Source of the DNA: an uncultured Lachnospiraceae bacterium
GTDB taxonomy: Bacteria; Bacillota; Clostridia; Lachnospirales; Lachnospiraceae
Assembly (NCBI GenBank): GCA_949948735.1
Contig: CATLGV010000010.1
Location: 1-64,000 of the forward strand
Length of the DNA: 64,000 nt
Direction of reading: 5' to 3'
In this document: positions 16,615 through 25,006 of the stretch, in pieces
Position numbering within the stretch: the first letter of the stretch is position 1
Layout of the letters: each line of letters opens with the position of its first letter
Notes under the pieces: generated by a model
What the model was told of the DNA's origin: nothing
What the model saw: only the letters and a program-made list of their open reading frames with translations
Database searches by the model: none
Made by a program: the position numbers and the translations under genes

Positions 16615-18657
16615 ATGAAGCAAAAATTAAAAATAAAGGGCCGTTTGAGGACATATCTGCAGGCGACCTTAATATTAGGCGTGATACTGGCAGCTGTCAA
16701 CGCAGCGATTTATTTTATAGATATCCGGGCGGGGCTTGTGCTCACGGCGTTTTTGGCGGTTTATCTGCTGGTAACATGTATTCTGCGTTATCAGAATAAG
16801 TCCGTTATGATGAACGAGCTTGTCAGCTTTGCGACACAGTACGGACAGATACAGCGGAAGCTTTTAAGAGATCTGGAGCTTCCACATGTACTGATGGATG
16901 AGAATGGGAAGATTATATGGACGAATGCCGCGTTTGAGCAGGTGATACATAAGGAAAAGGGCTATCGCAAGTCCATTACGTCTGTTTTTCCGACGATTAC
17001 CAGGGACAAGCTTGAGTTTGAAGAGCACACGGAGCTGGCGCTGGAGCTGGACGAGTCCCAGTACCTGTTTAAGATGAAGAAGATTTCCGTACAGGATGTG
17101 CTGGATAAGAGCGAGATGCTGGAGAGCAGCGGCGGGGACGCGTTTCTGATTGCCGGCTATCTGTTTGACGAGACGGCTTTGAAGGTGGCTCTGAATGAGA
17201 TTGACGCACAGAGTCTGGCGGTCGGCATGATTTACATTGACAATTATGACGAGGCGCTGGAAAGCGTCGAGGAGGTCCGCCGCTCTCTGCTGATAGCGCT
17301 GATTGACAGAAAGATTAACAAATATATCGCATCGCTTGACGGTATTGTCCGCAAGACCGAGAAGGACAAGTATCTGATTGTCCTGCGCAAGAAAGCGGTG
17401 CTGGCTTTAAAGGAAACGCGCTTTGATTTGCTCGAGGAGGTCAAGACCGTCAATATCGGAAACGAGATGGCGGTAACGATCAGCATCGGTGTGGGGCTGG
17501 ATGCGCCCACGTATATCCAGTGCTCGGAGTTTGCCAGGACGGCGATCGACCTGGCGCTTGGGCGGGGCGGGGACCAGGCGGTTGTAAAGACGCCGGATTC
17601 CATCGTTTACTATGGCGGGAAGAGCCAGCAGGTCGAGAAGAACACCCGCGTGAAAGCGCGTGTGAAGGCGAATGCGCTGCAGGAGATTATCACGAGCAAG
17701 GACAGGGTGCTGATTATGGGACACCGCCTTGCGGATGCGGACGCGTTTGGCTCCGCGGTGGGAATCAGCTGTATTGTGCGGGCGCTTGACAGAGAACCGC
17801 ATATTGTCATTAATAATGTCACAAGCTCTGTAAAGCCCCTGGTAGAGCTTTTTAAGGACAGGGGCACTTATGAAGAGGATTTTATCATAGGCAGCACAGA
17901 AGCGCTCGAAATGGCGGGCAGCAATACGGTGCTTGTTGTTGTGGATGTAAATAAACCCAGCCTTACGGAATGCCCTGAGCTGATCAAGGGCTGCAAGACG
18001 GTCGTGGTGCTGGACCACCACAGGCAGGGCGTGGAGGTAATTGAAAACGCGACGCTTTCCTATGTGGAGCCGTATGCGTCGAGTGCATGCGAGATGGTCG
18101 CGGAGATTTTGCAGTACATTGCAGGCGGCGTGAAGGTGCGCAGCAATGAGGCGGATTGCATGTATTCGGGCATTGTGATTGATACCAACAACTTTACGGC
18201 CAAGACAGGCGTCAGAACCTTTGAAGCGGCGGCGTTTCTGCGGCGCTGCGGCGCGGATGTGACGCGCGTGCGGAAAATGTTCCGCGACGGCGCGGGCGAG
18301 TACAAGGCAAAGGCGGAGGCTGTGCGGAATGCGGAGATATTCCGAAACGCTTACGCAGTGGGCATATGTCCCGCGCAGGGACTGGAGAGCCCTACGGAAA
18401 TCGGCGCGCAGGCGGCCAATGAGCTGCTGGATATCAGCGGTATCAAGGCCAGCTTTGTCGTGACGGAGTATAACGGGAAGATGTATATATCCGCCCGGTC
18501 CATCGACGAGGTAAATGTACAGATTATCATGGAGCGCCTTGGCGGCGGCGGACATATGAATATGGCCGGCGCACAGATGCAGGATGTGTCCGCGGAGGAT
18601 GTAATTACGATTATTAAGACAACCATTAACGAGATGCTGGAGGAAGGTGCAATATAA
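16615..18657 (+). CDS. gdpP: Cyclic-di-AMP phosphodiesterase GdpP
   Basis: A 680-residue membrane phosphodiesterase that hydrolyses c-di-AMP. Two membrane segments (about 17-60) are followed by a PAS-like domain, a degenerate GGDEF domain (no GGDEF loop), then the DHH domain with MGHRLADADAFGSA, VVVDVN, the DHH signature VVLDHHRQG and GIVIDTNNF, and DHHA1 with RLGGGGHMNMAGAQM. Domain order and length match GdpP/YybT. The start at 16615 is preceded by GAGAGG; upstream in-frame ATGs at 16564 and 16600 are less supported. It overlaps rplI by one base (TAATG), the typical gdpP-rplI-dnaB order. Confidence 0.94.
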   Translation: MKQKLKIKGRLRTYLQATLILGVILAAVNAAIYFIDIRAGLVLTAFLAVYLLVTCILRYQNKSVMMNELVSFATQYGQIQRKLLRDLELPHVLMDENGKIIWTNAAFEQVIHKEKGYRKSITSVFPTITRDKLEFEEHTELALELDESQYLFKMKKISVQDVLDKSEMLESSGGDAFLIAGYLFDETALKVALNEIDAQSLAVGMIYIDNYDEALESVEEVRRSLLIALIDRKINKYIASLDGIVRKTEKDKYLIVLRKKAVLALKETRFDLLEEVKTVNIGNEMAVTISIGVGLDAPTYIQCSEFARTAIDLALGRGGDQAVVKTPDSIVYYGGKSQQVEKNTRVKARVKANALQEIITSKDRVLIMGHRLADADAFGSAVGISCIVRALDREPHIVINNVTSSVKPLVELFKDRGTYEEDFIIGSTEALEMAGSNTVLVVVDVNKPSLTECPELIKGCKTVVVLDHHRQGVEVIENATLSYVEPYASSACEMVAEILQYIAGGVKVRSNEADCMYSGIVIDTNNFTAKTGVRTFEAAAFLRRCGADVTRVRKMFRDGAGEYKAKAEAVRNAEIFRNAYAVGICPAQGLESPTEIGAQAANELLDISGIKASFVVTEYNGKMYISARSIDEVNVQIIMERLGGGGHMNMAGAQMQDVSAEDVITIIKTTINEMLEEGAI

Positions 18658-19103
18658 TGAAAATTATTTTACTGGAGGACGTAAAGTCCGTAGGAAAAAA
18701 GGGGGAGCTGGTGGAGCTTAAGGACGGCTACGCCAAGAACTTTATTATCCCCAAAAAGCTCGGCATAGAGGCGACGAATGCCAATATGAACGACCTGAAG
18801 TTGCAGAAGAAGAACGAGGAAAAGCATGCGCAGGAGCAGCTGGAGGCCGCACAGGCGCTTGCCGCGGAGATAGAGAAGATGGCGGTGAAGCTTGAGATTA
18901 AGGCCGGAGAAGGCGGAAAAACCTTTGGCTCCATCTCCTCCAAGGAGATTGCAAAGGCGGTTTCAGACCAGTACGGCAAAGAAATCGACAAAAAGAAGAT
19001 TCAGATGCCGGATGCGATAAAGGCCGCCGGGATGCATGAGGTAGTGATCAAGCTTCATCCGAAGGTATCTGCCACATTAAAGGTGCAGGTCGCGAGTGTG
19101 TAG
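18657..19103 (+). CDS. rplI: 50S ribosomal protein L9
   Basis: A 148-residue L9. It begins MKIILLEDVKSVGKKGELV, with the N-terminal domain up to GYAKNFIIPKKLG, a long connecting helix, and a C-terminal domain containing GGKTFGSISSKEIA. It binds domain V of 23S rRNA. The start overlaps the gdpP stop, so translation is coupled. GGAGGAAGG upstream serves as its ribosome binding site. Confidence 0.97.
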   Translation: MKIILLEDVKSVGKKGELVELKDGYAKNFIIPKKLGIEATNANMNDLKLQKKNEEKHAQEQLEAAQALAAEIEKMAVKLEIKAGEGGKTFGSISSKEIAKAVSDQYGKEIDKKKIQMPDAIKAAGMHEVVIKLHPKVSATLKVQVASV

Positions 19104-19115
19104 GAGGTTTAGCGT

Positions 19116-20453
19116 ATGGCCGAAATGGATGAGGCGGTTTTAAAGAGAGTCCTGCCTCATAGCATAGAGGCGGAGCAGTCCGTCATAGGCGCAATGCTTA
19201 TGGACAAGGACGCGATCACCGTTGCCAGCGAGCAGATAACGGGAGAGGACTTTTACGGAAAACAGTACGGCATACTGTTTGACGCGATGGTAGAGCTCAA
19301 CGATGAGGGAAAACCGGTCGATTTGGTGACCCTGCAAAATCGCCTGAAGGAAAAAGGCGTGCCGCCCGAAATATACAGCATGGAATACATAAGGGACGTC
19401 ATGTCCGCGGTGCCGACATCGGCTAACATCAAGTATTACGCCAATATCGTAGCGGAGAAGTCGACGCTGCGCAGGCTTATCCGCGTGAACGAAGAGATTG
19501 CCAATCACTGCTACTCGCAGAAGGATTCGCTGGAGGCCATTCTCGAGGATACCGAGAAAAAGGTCTTTGAGATTGCGCAGAAGCGCAACAGCAGCGACTT
19601 CGTTCCCATCAGACAGGTGGTTATGAACGCGATGAACCTGATTGAGGAAGCCTCTAAGAATAAAGGCGCCGTTACCGGGATTGCCACAGGCTTTCTGGAT
19701 CTGGACTACAAGACGGCGGGGATGCAGCCCTCCGACTTGATATTGATTGCGGCGCGTCCCTCTATGGGTAAGACAGCCTTTGTACTGAACATTGCGCAGC
19801 ATGTAGCGTTCAAGGAGAACAAGTCCGTAGCGATATTTTCACTGGAGATGTCCAAGGAGCAGCTTGTCAACCGTCTGCTGGCGCTGGAGTCCAAGGTCAA
19901 TTCACAGGCGATACGGACCGGTAATATGAAGGACGACGAGTGGGAACGCCTGATAGAGGGCGCGGATGTAATCGGCAAATCACAGCTTCTGATTGACGAT
20001 ACGCCGGGCATCAGCATGGCGGAGCTTCGCTCGAAGTGCCGCAAGTTTAAGCTGGAATATGACCTGCAGATGATTATTATAGACTATTTACAGCTGATGA
20101 CGGCTTCCAGAAAGAGCGAGTCGCGTCAGCAGGAGATCTCCGAGATTTCGAGATCGTTAAAGGCGCTGGCGCGTGAGCTGCATGTGCCGGTCATTGCCCT
20201 TTCACAGCTTTCAAGAGCGGTGGAGCAGCGTCCGGATCACCGGCCGATGCTGTCGGATCTGCGTGAATCCGGTGCAATCGAGCAGGATGCGGACGTGGTA
20301 ATGTTTATCTACCGCGATGATTACTACAACAAGGACACAGAGCTGAAGAACGTGGCCGAGATTATTATCGCCAAGCAGAGGAACGGTGCGATTGGCACCA
20401 TAAATCTCGCATGGCTGCCCGACTATACGCAGTTTGCAAATCTTGCAAAATAA
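19116..20453 (+). CDS. dnaB: Replicative DNA helicase DnaB
   Basis: A 445-residue hexameric helicase. The N-terminal domain begins LPHSIEAEQSVIGAMLMD and the RecA-like domain has Walker A ARPSMGKT at 213-220, Walker B MIIIDYLQLM, and the segment ALSQLSRAVEQR. It unwinds the replication fork in the 5'-3' direction. ATG 19116 follows AGGAGG by eight bases. It closes the gdpP-rplI-dnaB operon. Confidence 0.97.
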   Translation: MAEMDEAVLKRVLPHSIEAEQSVIGAMLMDKDAITVASEQITGEDFYGKQYGILFDAMVELNDEGKPVDLVTLQNRLKEKGVPPEIYSMEYIRDVMSAVPTSANIKYYANIVAEKSTLRRLIRVNEEIANHCYSQKDSLEAILEDTEKKVFEIAQKRNSSDFVPIRQVVMNAMNLIEEASKNKGAVTGIATGFLDLDYKTAGMQPSDLILIAARPSMGKTAFVLNIAQHVAFKENKSVAIFSLEMSKEQLVNRLLALESKVNSQAIRTGNMKDDEWERLIEGADVIGKSQLLIDDTPGISMAELRSKCRKFKLEYDLQMIIIDYLQLMTASRKSESRQQEISEISRSLKALARELHVPVIALSQLSRAVEQRPDHRPMLSDLRESGAIEQDADVVMFIYRDDYYNKDTELKNVAEIIIAKQRNGAIGTINLAWLPDYTQFANLAK

Positions 20454-20486
20454 AGGCAGTACAATTTTATAATTTTAACATACACA

Positions 20487-20519
20487 AAAGAGGACATGAG
20501 TAAGGCATGCCCTCTTTTT
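20487..20519 (+). terminator. Rho-independent terminator after dnaB
   Basis: AAAGAGGACATG pairs with CATGCCCTCTTT (one internal mismatch) over a short loop and is followed by a run of T. The T run lies about 25 bases before the next gene's start, so that gene's own promoter would have to overlap this terminator, or readthrough occurs. Confidence 0.75.
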
Positions 20520-20540
20520 ATGCGCAGAAAGGAGCAGAAC

Positions 20541-21401
20541 ATGGTAAAAGAAAGGTACTTAATCAATGAGGCGGCAAAAGAAGTGCATGTGGAGTCCCAT
20601 GTGCTCAGATACTGGGAGGAGGAGCTGGGACTGCCCATCAAGCGCAATGAGCAGGGCCACAGGGTTTATACGCAGGAGGATGTGGAGCGGTTTATCCGCA
20701 TAAAGGACCTGAAGGACCAGGGGCTGCAGTTAAAAGCGGTCCGCACGATTCTGGGACAATCCCCCGAGGAGCGGCGGGAGAATCCTTTCGCACAAAAGCA
20801 GCTGACAAAAATAGGGAAGAATGGAGATATGAAGGTGGTACAGTTAAAGCCCAGCGACGAGCTGAAGTGGAAGGAATTGAAAAGCGAGCGCCATGTGCCG
20901 GAGGCAAAGGAGCAGCACAAGGAGGCGGCAGACAGGCAGGAGCTTGCGATACAGATTAAAGGAATGGAGAATACGCGCGCAGATGAAGCGGAGCTTCAGG
21001 CACAGGACGAGAATCAGAAGGAGCAGATGGTACGGCTTCAATATCTGTTTCAGAAGCTGATTAAGGAAGTGGTGACGGAGAATAATGAGACTATGGTAAA
21101 CGACATTACGCAGAAGGTCACCGGCACGATAAAAGAGGATTTGTGCAAGGAGCTGGACTATCAGTTCCGGCTGCTGGAGGAGCATGAGGAGCAGCGTGAG
21201 AACGCCAAAAAGGAACAGGATCAAAAGCGCGACGAGGAATATTATAAGCGGATTGACGAGCTGCTGCGCCAGTACAGCGGCAAGATCAAGGCGCCAAAGG
21301 AGAAGCCGGTCAAAGAGAAGGTATCGCGCTTCCCGAAGCAGAAGGTGGAAAAGCCCAAGAAGGAATTTCATTTTCTGAAGCGTGCGGCACAGAGCGAATA
21401 G
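20541..21401 (+). CDS. MerR-like HTH protein with long coiled coil
   Basis: A 286-residue protein. The N-terminal MerR-type winged helix (about 1-70) begins MVKERYLINEAAKEVHVESH and includes VLRYWEEELGLPIKRNEQGH. The rest is highly charged, Glu/Lys/Gln-rich and predicted coiled coil, ending in a basic tail. It has no effector domain of classical MerR regulators. It may be a chromosome- or membrane-associated DNA-binding protein, but its target is unknown. The start at 20541 follows AAAGGAG; an in-frame ATG at 20496 lies inside the upstream terminator. Confidence 0.8.
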   Translation: MVKERYLINEAAKEVHVESHVLRYWEEELGLPIKRNEQGHRVYTQEDVERFIRIKDLKDQGLQLKAVRTILGQSPEERRENPFAQKQLTKIGKNGDMKVVQLKPSDELKWKELKSERHVPEAKEQHKEAADRQELAIQIKGMENTRADEAELQAQDENQKEQMVRLQYLFQKLIKEVVTENNETMVNDITQKVTGTIKEDLCKELDYQFRLLEEHEEQRENAKKEQDQKRDEEYYKRIDELLRQYSGKIKAPKEKPVKEKVSRFPKQKVEKPKKEFHFLKRAAQSE

Positions 21402-21410
21402 GACATGAAA

Positions 21411-21460
21411 AAACGCCATACCTAAGGGAAAACCCTAAGGGTATGGCGTTCTTGTCGTAT
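21411..21460. terminator. Rho-independent terminator between convergent genes
   Basis: AACGCCATACC (21412-21422) and GGTATGGCGTT (21440-21450) form the base of a stem extended by CCTAAGGG/CCCTAAGG with an AAAA loop. Read on the minus strand it is followed by six T residues, so it is the better terminator for the ferredoxin gene; on the plus strand it may also end the MerR-like gene. Confidence 0.75.
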
Positions 21461-21461
21461 G

Positions 21462-21632
21462 TTATGCCTGCTCGATAGAGCCTGTAGGGCAAACACCTGC
21501 GCAGGAGCCGCAATCGATGCACTTGTCAGCGTCGATTTCAAACTTCCCGTCCCCCATGCTGATAGCGCCTACCGGGCACTGGCTCTCGCAAGCGCCGCAA
21601 GAAACGCATGCATCAGAAATCTTGTATGCCAT
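21462..21632 (-). CDS. 2[4Fe-4S] ferredoxin
   Basis: A 56-residue clostridial-type ferredoxin. It begins MAYKISDACVSCGACESQCP and has a second cluster motif CIDCGSCAGVCPTGSI, so two CxxCxxCxxxCP motifs bind two 4Fe-4S clusters. The ATG at 21632 is preceded on the minus strand by AAGGAGG. It is a soluble low-potential electron carrier, probably serving pyruvate:ferredoxin oxidoreductase, hydrogenase or Rnf elsewhere. It may also supply electrons near the radical-SAM activase encoded next door (inference). Confidence 0.96.
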   Translation of the reverse strand: MAYKISDACVSCGACESQCPVGAISMGDGKFEIDADKCIDCGSCAGVCPTGSIEQA

Positions 21633-21771
21633 AATAAAAACCTCCTTATATCAATAAAGTCATATGTCAATACTGATATTTTAATATAAATTATTATGAA
21701 ATACAAGGTATAAAGCGCAAAATAATAGAAAGTATCCGATTAAATACAAGGCATCGCCACGGAAAGCCGCA

Positions 21772-22533
21772 TTAATCCTGGATTGGAATGCCGCGCCGCT
21801 CCTTGATGCCGTTCAGAATATACTGCTTTAGCTCCGGCACGCGGTTCTTGTCCATCTCCGGCACGCCCTCCAGACGGTATTTCATGCCAAGCTCGTCATA
21901 TTTCTTCTTGCCCATTGTGTGATAGGGAAGGACGTCGAGCGCCTTGAGGTTGCTCAGGCCGCCGATAAAGTATCCCAGACGGCGCAAATCCTCCGGGTCG
22001 TCCGTAAGTCCGGGTACCACCACATGACGAATCCAGACGTCCACATGCATCCTGTCGAGATATTCCGCAAAGGCCAGAATACCGTCATTGGGCTGCTTGA
22101 CAAGCTCCTTATGCTTTTCGGGGTCGATATGCTTGATATCAAGCATTACCAGATCCGTTACGGCGCACAGCTTGTCAAGCTTTGCCAGCCACTCGGGATT
22201 GCCGTTTGGCTTGTAGGCAATGCCGGAGCTGTCAAGGCAGGTATGGATGCCGCGCTCGTGAGCCAGCGTAAAAAGCTCCAGCAGAAAGTCAATCTGCATC
22301 AGAGGCTCGCCGCCAGTAACGGTGATGCCGCCGCCCTTGTAAAAAGGCTTGTTGCGCTCATAGTTTTCAAGAATTTCTTCCGGCTCCATCAGCGTGCCGC
22401 CGTTCATCTCCCAGGTGTCGGGATTGTGGCAGTATGCGCAGCGCATCGGGCAGCCCTGGACAAACACGACGTAGCGGACGCCGGGCCCGTCAACTGTACC
22501 AAATGATTCTAAAGAATGAATTTTTCCTTTCAT
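21772..22533 (-). CDS. pflA: Pyruvate formate-lyase activating enzyme
   Basis: A 253-residue radical-SAM enzyme opening MKGKIHSLESFGTVDGPGVR with the CxxxCxxC cluster site C28-C32-C35 (GCPMRCAYCHNP) and the SAM-binding GGEP in VTGGEPLMQ. It generates the glycyl radical on pyruvate formate-lyase. Length matches PflA. Unusually its target genes are 6-9 kb away (28.2-30.9 kb), separated by the BlaI/BlaR pair and the AT-rich island; all are on the minus strand. Confidence 0.95.
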   Translation of the reverse strand: MKGKIHSLESFGTVDGPGVRYVVFVQGCPMRCAYCHNPDTWEMNGGTLMEPEEILENYERNKPFYKGGGITVTGGEPLMQIDFLLELFTLAHERGIHTCLDSSGIAYKPNGNPEWLAKLDKLCAVTDLVMLDIKHIDPEKHKELVKQPNDGILAFAEYLDRMHVDVWIRHVVVPGLTDDPEDLRRLGYFIGGLSNLKALDVLPYHTMGKKKYDELGMKYRLEGVPEMDKNRVPELKQYILNGIKERRGIPIQD

Positions 22534-22759
22534 ATTATGTCACCTCGTTTTTTCCGCGGTCTGCGCCGGGAAGTTCTCTAAGTAGTATTATAACCTATAT
22601 TGGGAAAATAGTAACCTTTTTTGTAAAGGAAATATAAATATCGTGCGGCGGCCGGTCCGTTTGCAGTTTTCTTAAGAATATTTGAGGAAAAATATGGAAT
22701 TAAACAACTATATATGGTATAGTTTTTTTGGAAGTATATATTGCGGACAAAATAACAAC

Positions 22760-22788
22760 TTTACAGTATTACAAATGTGTAGTACAAT
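22760..22788 (+). promoter_or_regulatory. Promoter with BlaI/CopY-type operator
   Basis: TTTACA (22760-22765) and TACAAT (22783-22788) are separated by exactly 17 bases. The spacer is filled by an 18-base near-palindrome at 22767-22784 (TATTACAAATGTGTAGTA; half-sites agree at seven of nine positions). Its TACA/TGTA core matches the operators bound by BlaI/MecI/CopY repressors. This indicates autorepression of the downstream repressor-protease operon. The rest of the 336-base gap (22534-22869) is AT-rich with nothing else recognised. Confidence 0.75.
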
Positions 22789-22869
22789 ACAGATAAGCTG
22801 TGACAGACAAGCATTCAATGCTGCAGTGTGTGACCATATTCTGTTTCGCAGGGAAGGAGCAGGTGAGAT

Positions 22870-23247
22870 ATGGCTAGAAAAATCATATACGAGACGTCGG
22901 GCTCGGAGCGCCTGATCATGGAATATCTCTGGAAGGAGGAAACGGAAAAGAGCTTCGTCGAGATTATGAGCTTCCTCAACAATGAGGCGGGGAAGGACTG
23001 GAAGAAGCAGACCGTCAATACCTTTTTGAAGCGGCTCACGGACAAGGGGCTGATCGCAATACAGCAGAGAGGGCGCAGCAGGGTATATTGTGCGGCGCTG
23101 ACTGCGGACGAGTACGAGCAGGGCTGTGCGAAGAAGATATTGGATGATTATTACAACGGATCGATAAACGCATTCCTGTCGGCGCTGACCGGAGGCGGGA
23201 AGATTGACAAGCAGTTTGCCGATGAGCTGAGAAAGCTGGTGGACTGA
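22870..23247 (+). CDS. BlaI/MecI/CopY-family repressor
   Basis: A 125-residue winged-helix repressor. It has the family segment ERLIMEYLWKEE, recognition region KKQTVNTFLKRLTDKGLIAI, wing QQRGRSRVYCAALTADEYEQ, and a C-terminal dimerisation helix with LSALTGGG, near the site cleaved in BlaI/MecI. It should bind the operator at 22767-22784 and be cleaved when the membrane protease encoded two bases downstream is triggered. Confidence 0.9.
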   Translation: MARKIIYETSGSERLIMEYLWKEETEKSFVEIMSFLNNEAGKDWKKQTVNTFLKRLTDKGLIAIQQRGRSRVYCAALTADEYEQGCAKKILDDYYNGSINAFLSALTGGGKIDKQFADELRKLVD

Positions 23248-23248
23248 T

Positions 23249-24598
23249 ATGACGCTTTTACACACGATGACCCTCGCAGGAAGTATTGCGGTGGTAATAT
23301 ACATGCTGATATACCCGCTTACAAAGCGTTGGTTCCCGATGCTGTGGCACAAGACATACCTGACGGTGGCGGCGCTGCTGTTTATAATACCCTTTCAGTA
23401 TATCGGGATAGACTACAGGACATGGCTTGGCCGGCTTTTCGGAGAAGGCTTCCCGAATCGGGGGCATGAGGGCCGGATTGACGTCGGCGGGCGGACAATT
23501 TTTATCTACAATAATGCGGTATACTTGCAGAATCCGTGGCTGTATATCGCGGTGGCGGCCTGTCTGGTATTAAGTATCTGGCTGCTTGTGGGCATGCTCA
23601 GAAGATACCGGGGCGTCCGATTTGGGATTATGGAGGATACCTGCAGGGACGAGCAGGCAGAGGCGGTACTGCGGGCTTATGGCAAATCGCTCGGAATCAA
23701 CACCGACGCCGCAGTCTACAGAGGGAAATATCTGCAGACGCCGGTGACGGTTGGTATCCTGCACCAGCGGATTATTCTGCCGGATATGGAGTGGACGCAG
23801 GAGTCGCTTGAGAGCGTGTTCCACCATGAGCTGACGCATATCCGTTACCGGGACAATTTTGTAAAGCTGGTTGTGCTGCTTGCGGTTATTTTGAATTTCT
23901 ACAACTCGCTGGTCTATTATCTGCGCTACAGATGGAATCTGGCGACCGAGATGTACTGCGACGATAAGGTTATCCTGGGAAAGAGCCAGGAGCAGATGGC
24001 GGACTATGCGAATGTGATTATCAGCCTTGCGGAGGAGCGCGAGAGCTGCGGGCTGCCCATTCTGGGGCTGAACAGCGGGAAAAGAGCATTAAAGGAACGG
24101 ATAGAAAGGATTGGAATGATGAAGAAGACAGGAAAGAGATACGGAAGAATCAGTACGGTGCTGGGAAGCATTGTTACGCTGGCGGCAGTGTTCGCGTCCT
24201 CATTGACGGTGTTTGCATATGAGCCTGAGCAGATGAACAATTTGAATAAGGATGCAGCGTATAATGGAGAAGAGATAGCGTTTTTCTTTAACGAGGAAGA
24301 TGGGGTTGCATTTTCTGCCGAAGAGACGCTTTTTAAGAAATATGAGGCGCATCTGGAGGCGGAGGACGCCAGCATCTTTATCGACGAGGCGGAGAATGTC
24401 TACTATGATGTGGATACGGTAGAGCCGCATGCGATATGCACGCATAATTACGTGAGCGGGACCTTTACGCAGCACAGTAAATATACGGACGGAAGCTGTA
24501 AGGTGGATTATTACTCGGGGCAGAGATGCAATAAGTGCGGGCATTGTATTTATGGGGATCATATAAGTACAACAACGTATGATGTGTGTCCGCACTGA
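23249..24598 (+). CDS. BlaR1-like M56 membrane metalloprotease with Cys/His-rich tail
   Basis: A 449-residue membrane protein. It has an N-terminal membrane segment (about 6-26), others near 40-60 and 93-115, and a zinc-protease domain with HHELTHIRYRDN (HExxH) at about 193-204 and a downstream membrane segment. A last membrane segment (about 313-332) leads to an extracytoplasmic tail. Unlike BlaR1, there is no penicillin-binding sensor domain. Instead, after an acidic stretch, the last ~55 residues carry seven Cys and several His (ICTHNYVSG, GQRCNKCGHCIYGDH, DVCPH). The signal is therefore not a beta-lactam by BlaR1 logic; the tail may sense metal, redox or wall state (inference). Confidence 0.85.
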   Translation: MTLLHTMTLAGSIAVVIYMLIYPLTKRWFPMLWHKTYLTVAALLFIIPFQYIGIDYRTWLGRLFGEGFPNRGHEGRIDVGGRTIFIYNNAVYLQNPWLYIAVAACLVLSIWLLVGMLRRYRGVRFGIMEDTCRDEQAEAVLRAYGKSLGINTDAAVYRGKYLQTPVTVGILHQRIILPDMEWTQESLESVFHHELTHIRYRDNFVKLVVLLAVILNFYNSLVYYLRYRWNLATEMYCDDKVILGKSQEQMADYANVIISLAEERESCGLPILGLNSGKRALKERIERIGMMKKTGKRYGRISTVLGSIVTLAAVFASSLTVFAYEPEQMNNLNKDAAYNGEEIAFFFNEEDGVAFSAEETLFKKYEAHLEAEDASIFIDEAENVYYDVDTVEPHAICTHNYVSGTFTQHSKYTDGSCKVDYYSGQRCNKCGHCIYGDHISTTTYDVCPH

Positions 24599-24636
24599 TG
24601 AGTTATTTGTAAATAGAAAAACAGCCTGAGGCAGAT

Positions 24637-24766
24637 ACCTTCGGCTGACAGGGGCATACACGGCTCAGAGGAAGAACTTTTGGTATTTTTATTATATCCT
24701 CAATCGCCTGCTTTTAAAGTGCCAAATCATCCCGTCTGACCGTGTATGTCCCTGTCAACCGAAGGT
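24637..24766. repeat. 27-bp near-perfect inverted repeat with 76-base centre
   Basis: The arm 24637-24663 (starts ACCTTCGGCTGACAGGGG) is the reverse complement of 24740-24766 (ends CCTGTCAACCGAAGGT) at 25 of 27 positions. As RNA one of the two mismatches becomes a wobble. A further hairpin, CGGCGG/CCGCCG, follows at about 24771-24787. A related 23-base string recurs at 45744-45766. It could be a structured RNA, a small mobile element remnant or a long-stem terminator. This is the main content of the 408-base gap 24599-25006. Confidence 0.7.
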
Positions 24767-24835
24767 AAACCGGCGGTATACCCGCCGCATACCACAGGTA
24801 CGCTAATAAGAAGTATTATTACACAAATTCCACTG

Positions 24836-24860
24836 AAACGCAAGCGATAAGCTTGCGTTT
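24836..24860 (+). terminator. Hairpin with terminator character
   Basis: A perfect 10-bp stem, AAACGCAAGC (24836-24845) with GCTTGCGTTT (24851-24860), has loop GATAA and is followed by a T-rich but interrupted tract. It probably separates transcription of the region with the inverted repeat from the downstream two-gene module. Confidence 0.65.
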
Positions 24861-24914
24861 TGTGCGCTTTTACTTTTGCTTTTTGCGTTATGGGAGATTG
24901 CTGTTGTCTTTCGC

Positions 24915-24943
24915 TTGCAAAAGGTATAGGCCTATATTAAAAT
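24915..24943 (+). promoter_or_regulatory. Promoter with palindromic operator in the spacer
   Basis: TTGCAA (24915-24920) and TAAAAT (24938-24943) are 17 bases apart. The spacer contains a perfect 12-base palindrome, TATAGGCCTATA (24925-24936). A palindrome occupying the -35/-10 spacer is a classical repressor site, so the two genes that follow are probably kept low until derepressed. The binding protein is unknown; none of the two products has a recognised DNA-binding domain. Confidence 0.55.
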
Positions 24944-25006
24944 AATACTATACTGCTTGCAGAGGGATAGTTTGCCAATGAGAATAGAACAAGGAGAAAC
25001 AGTGGG

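Noticed and set aside
24637..24790. c-di-GMP or other known riboswitch in the hairpin region
   Set aside because: The conserved GEMM core and other familiar riboswitch cores are absent, and no obvious regulated gene follows directly; kept only as an inverted repeat.
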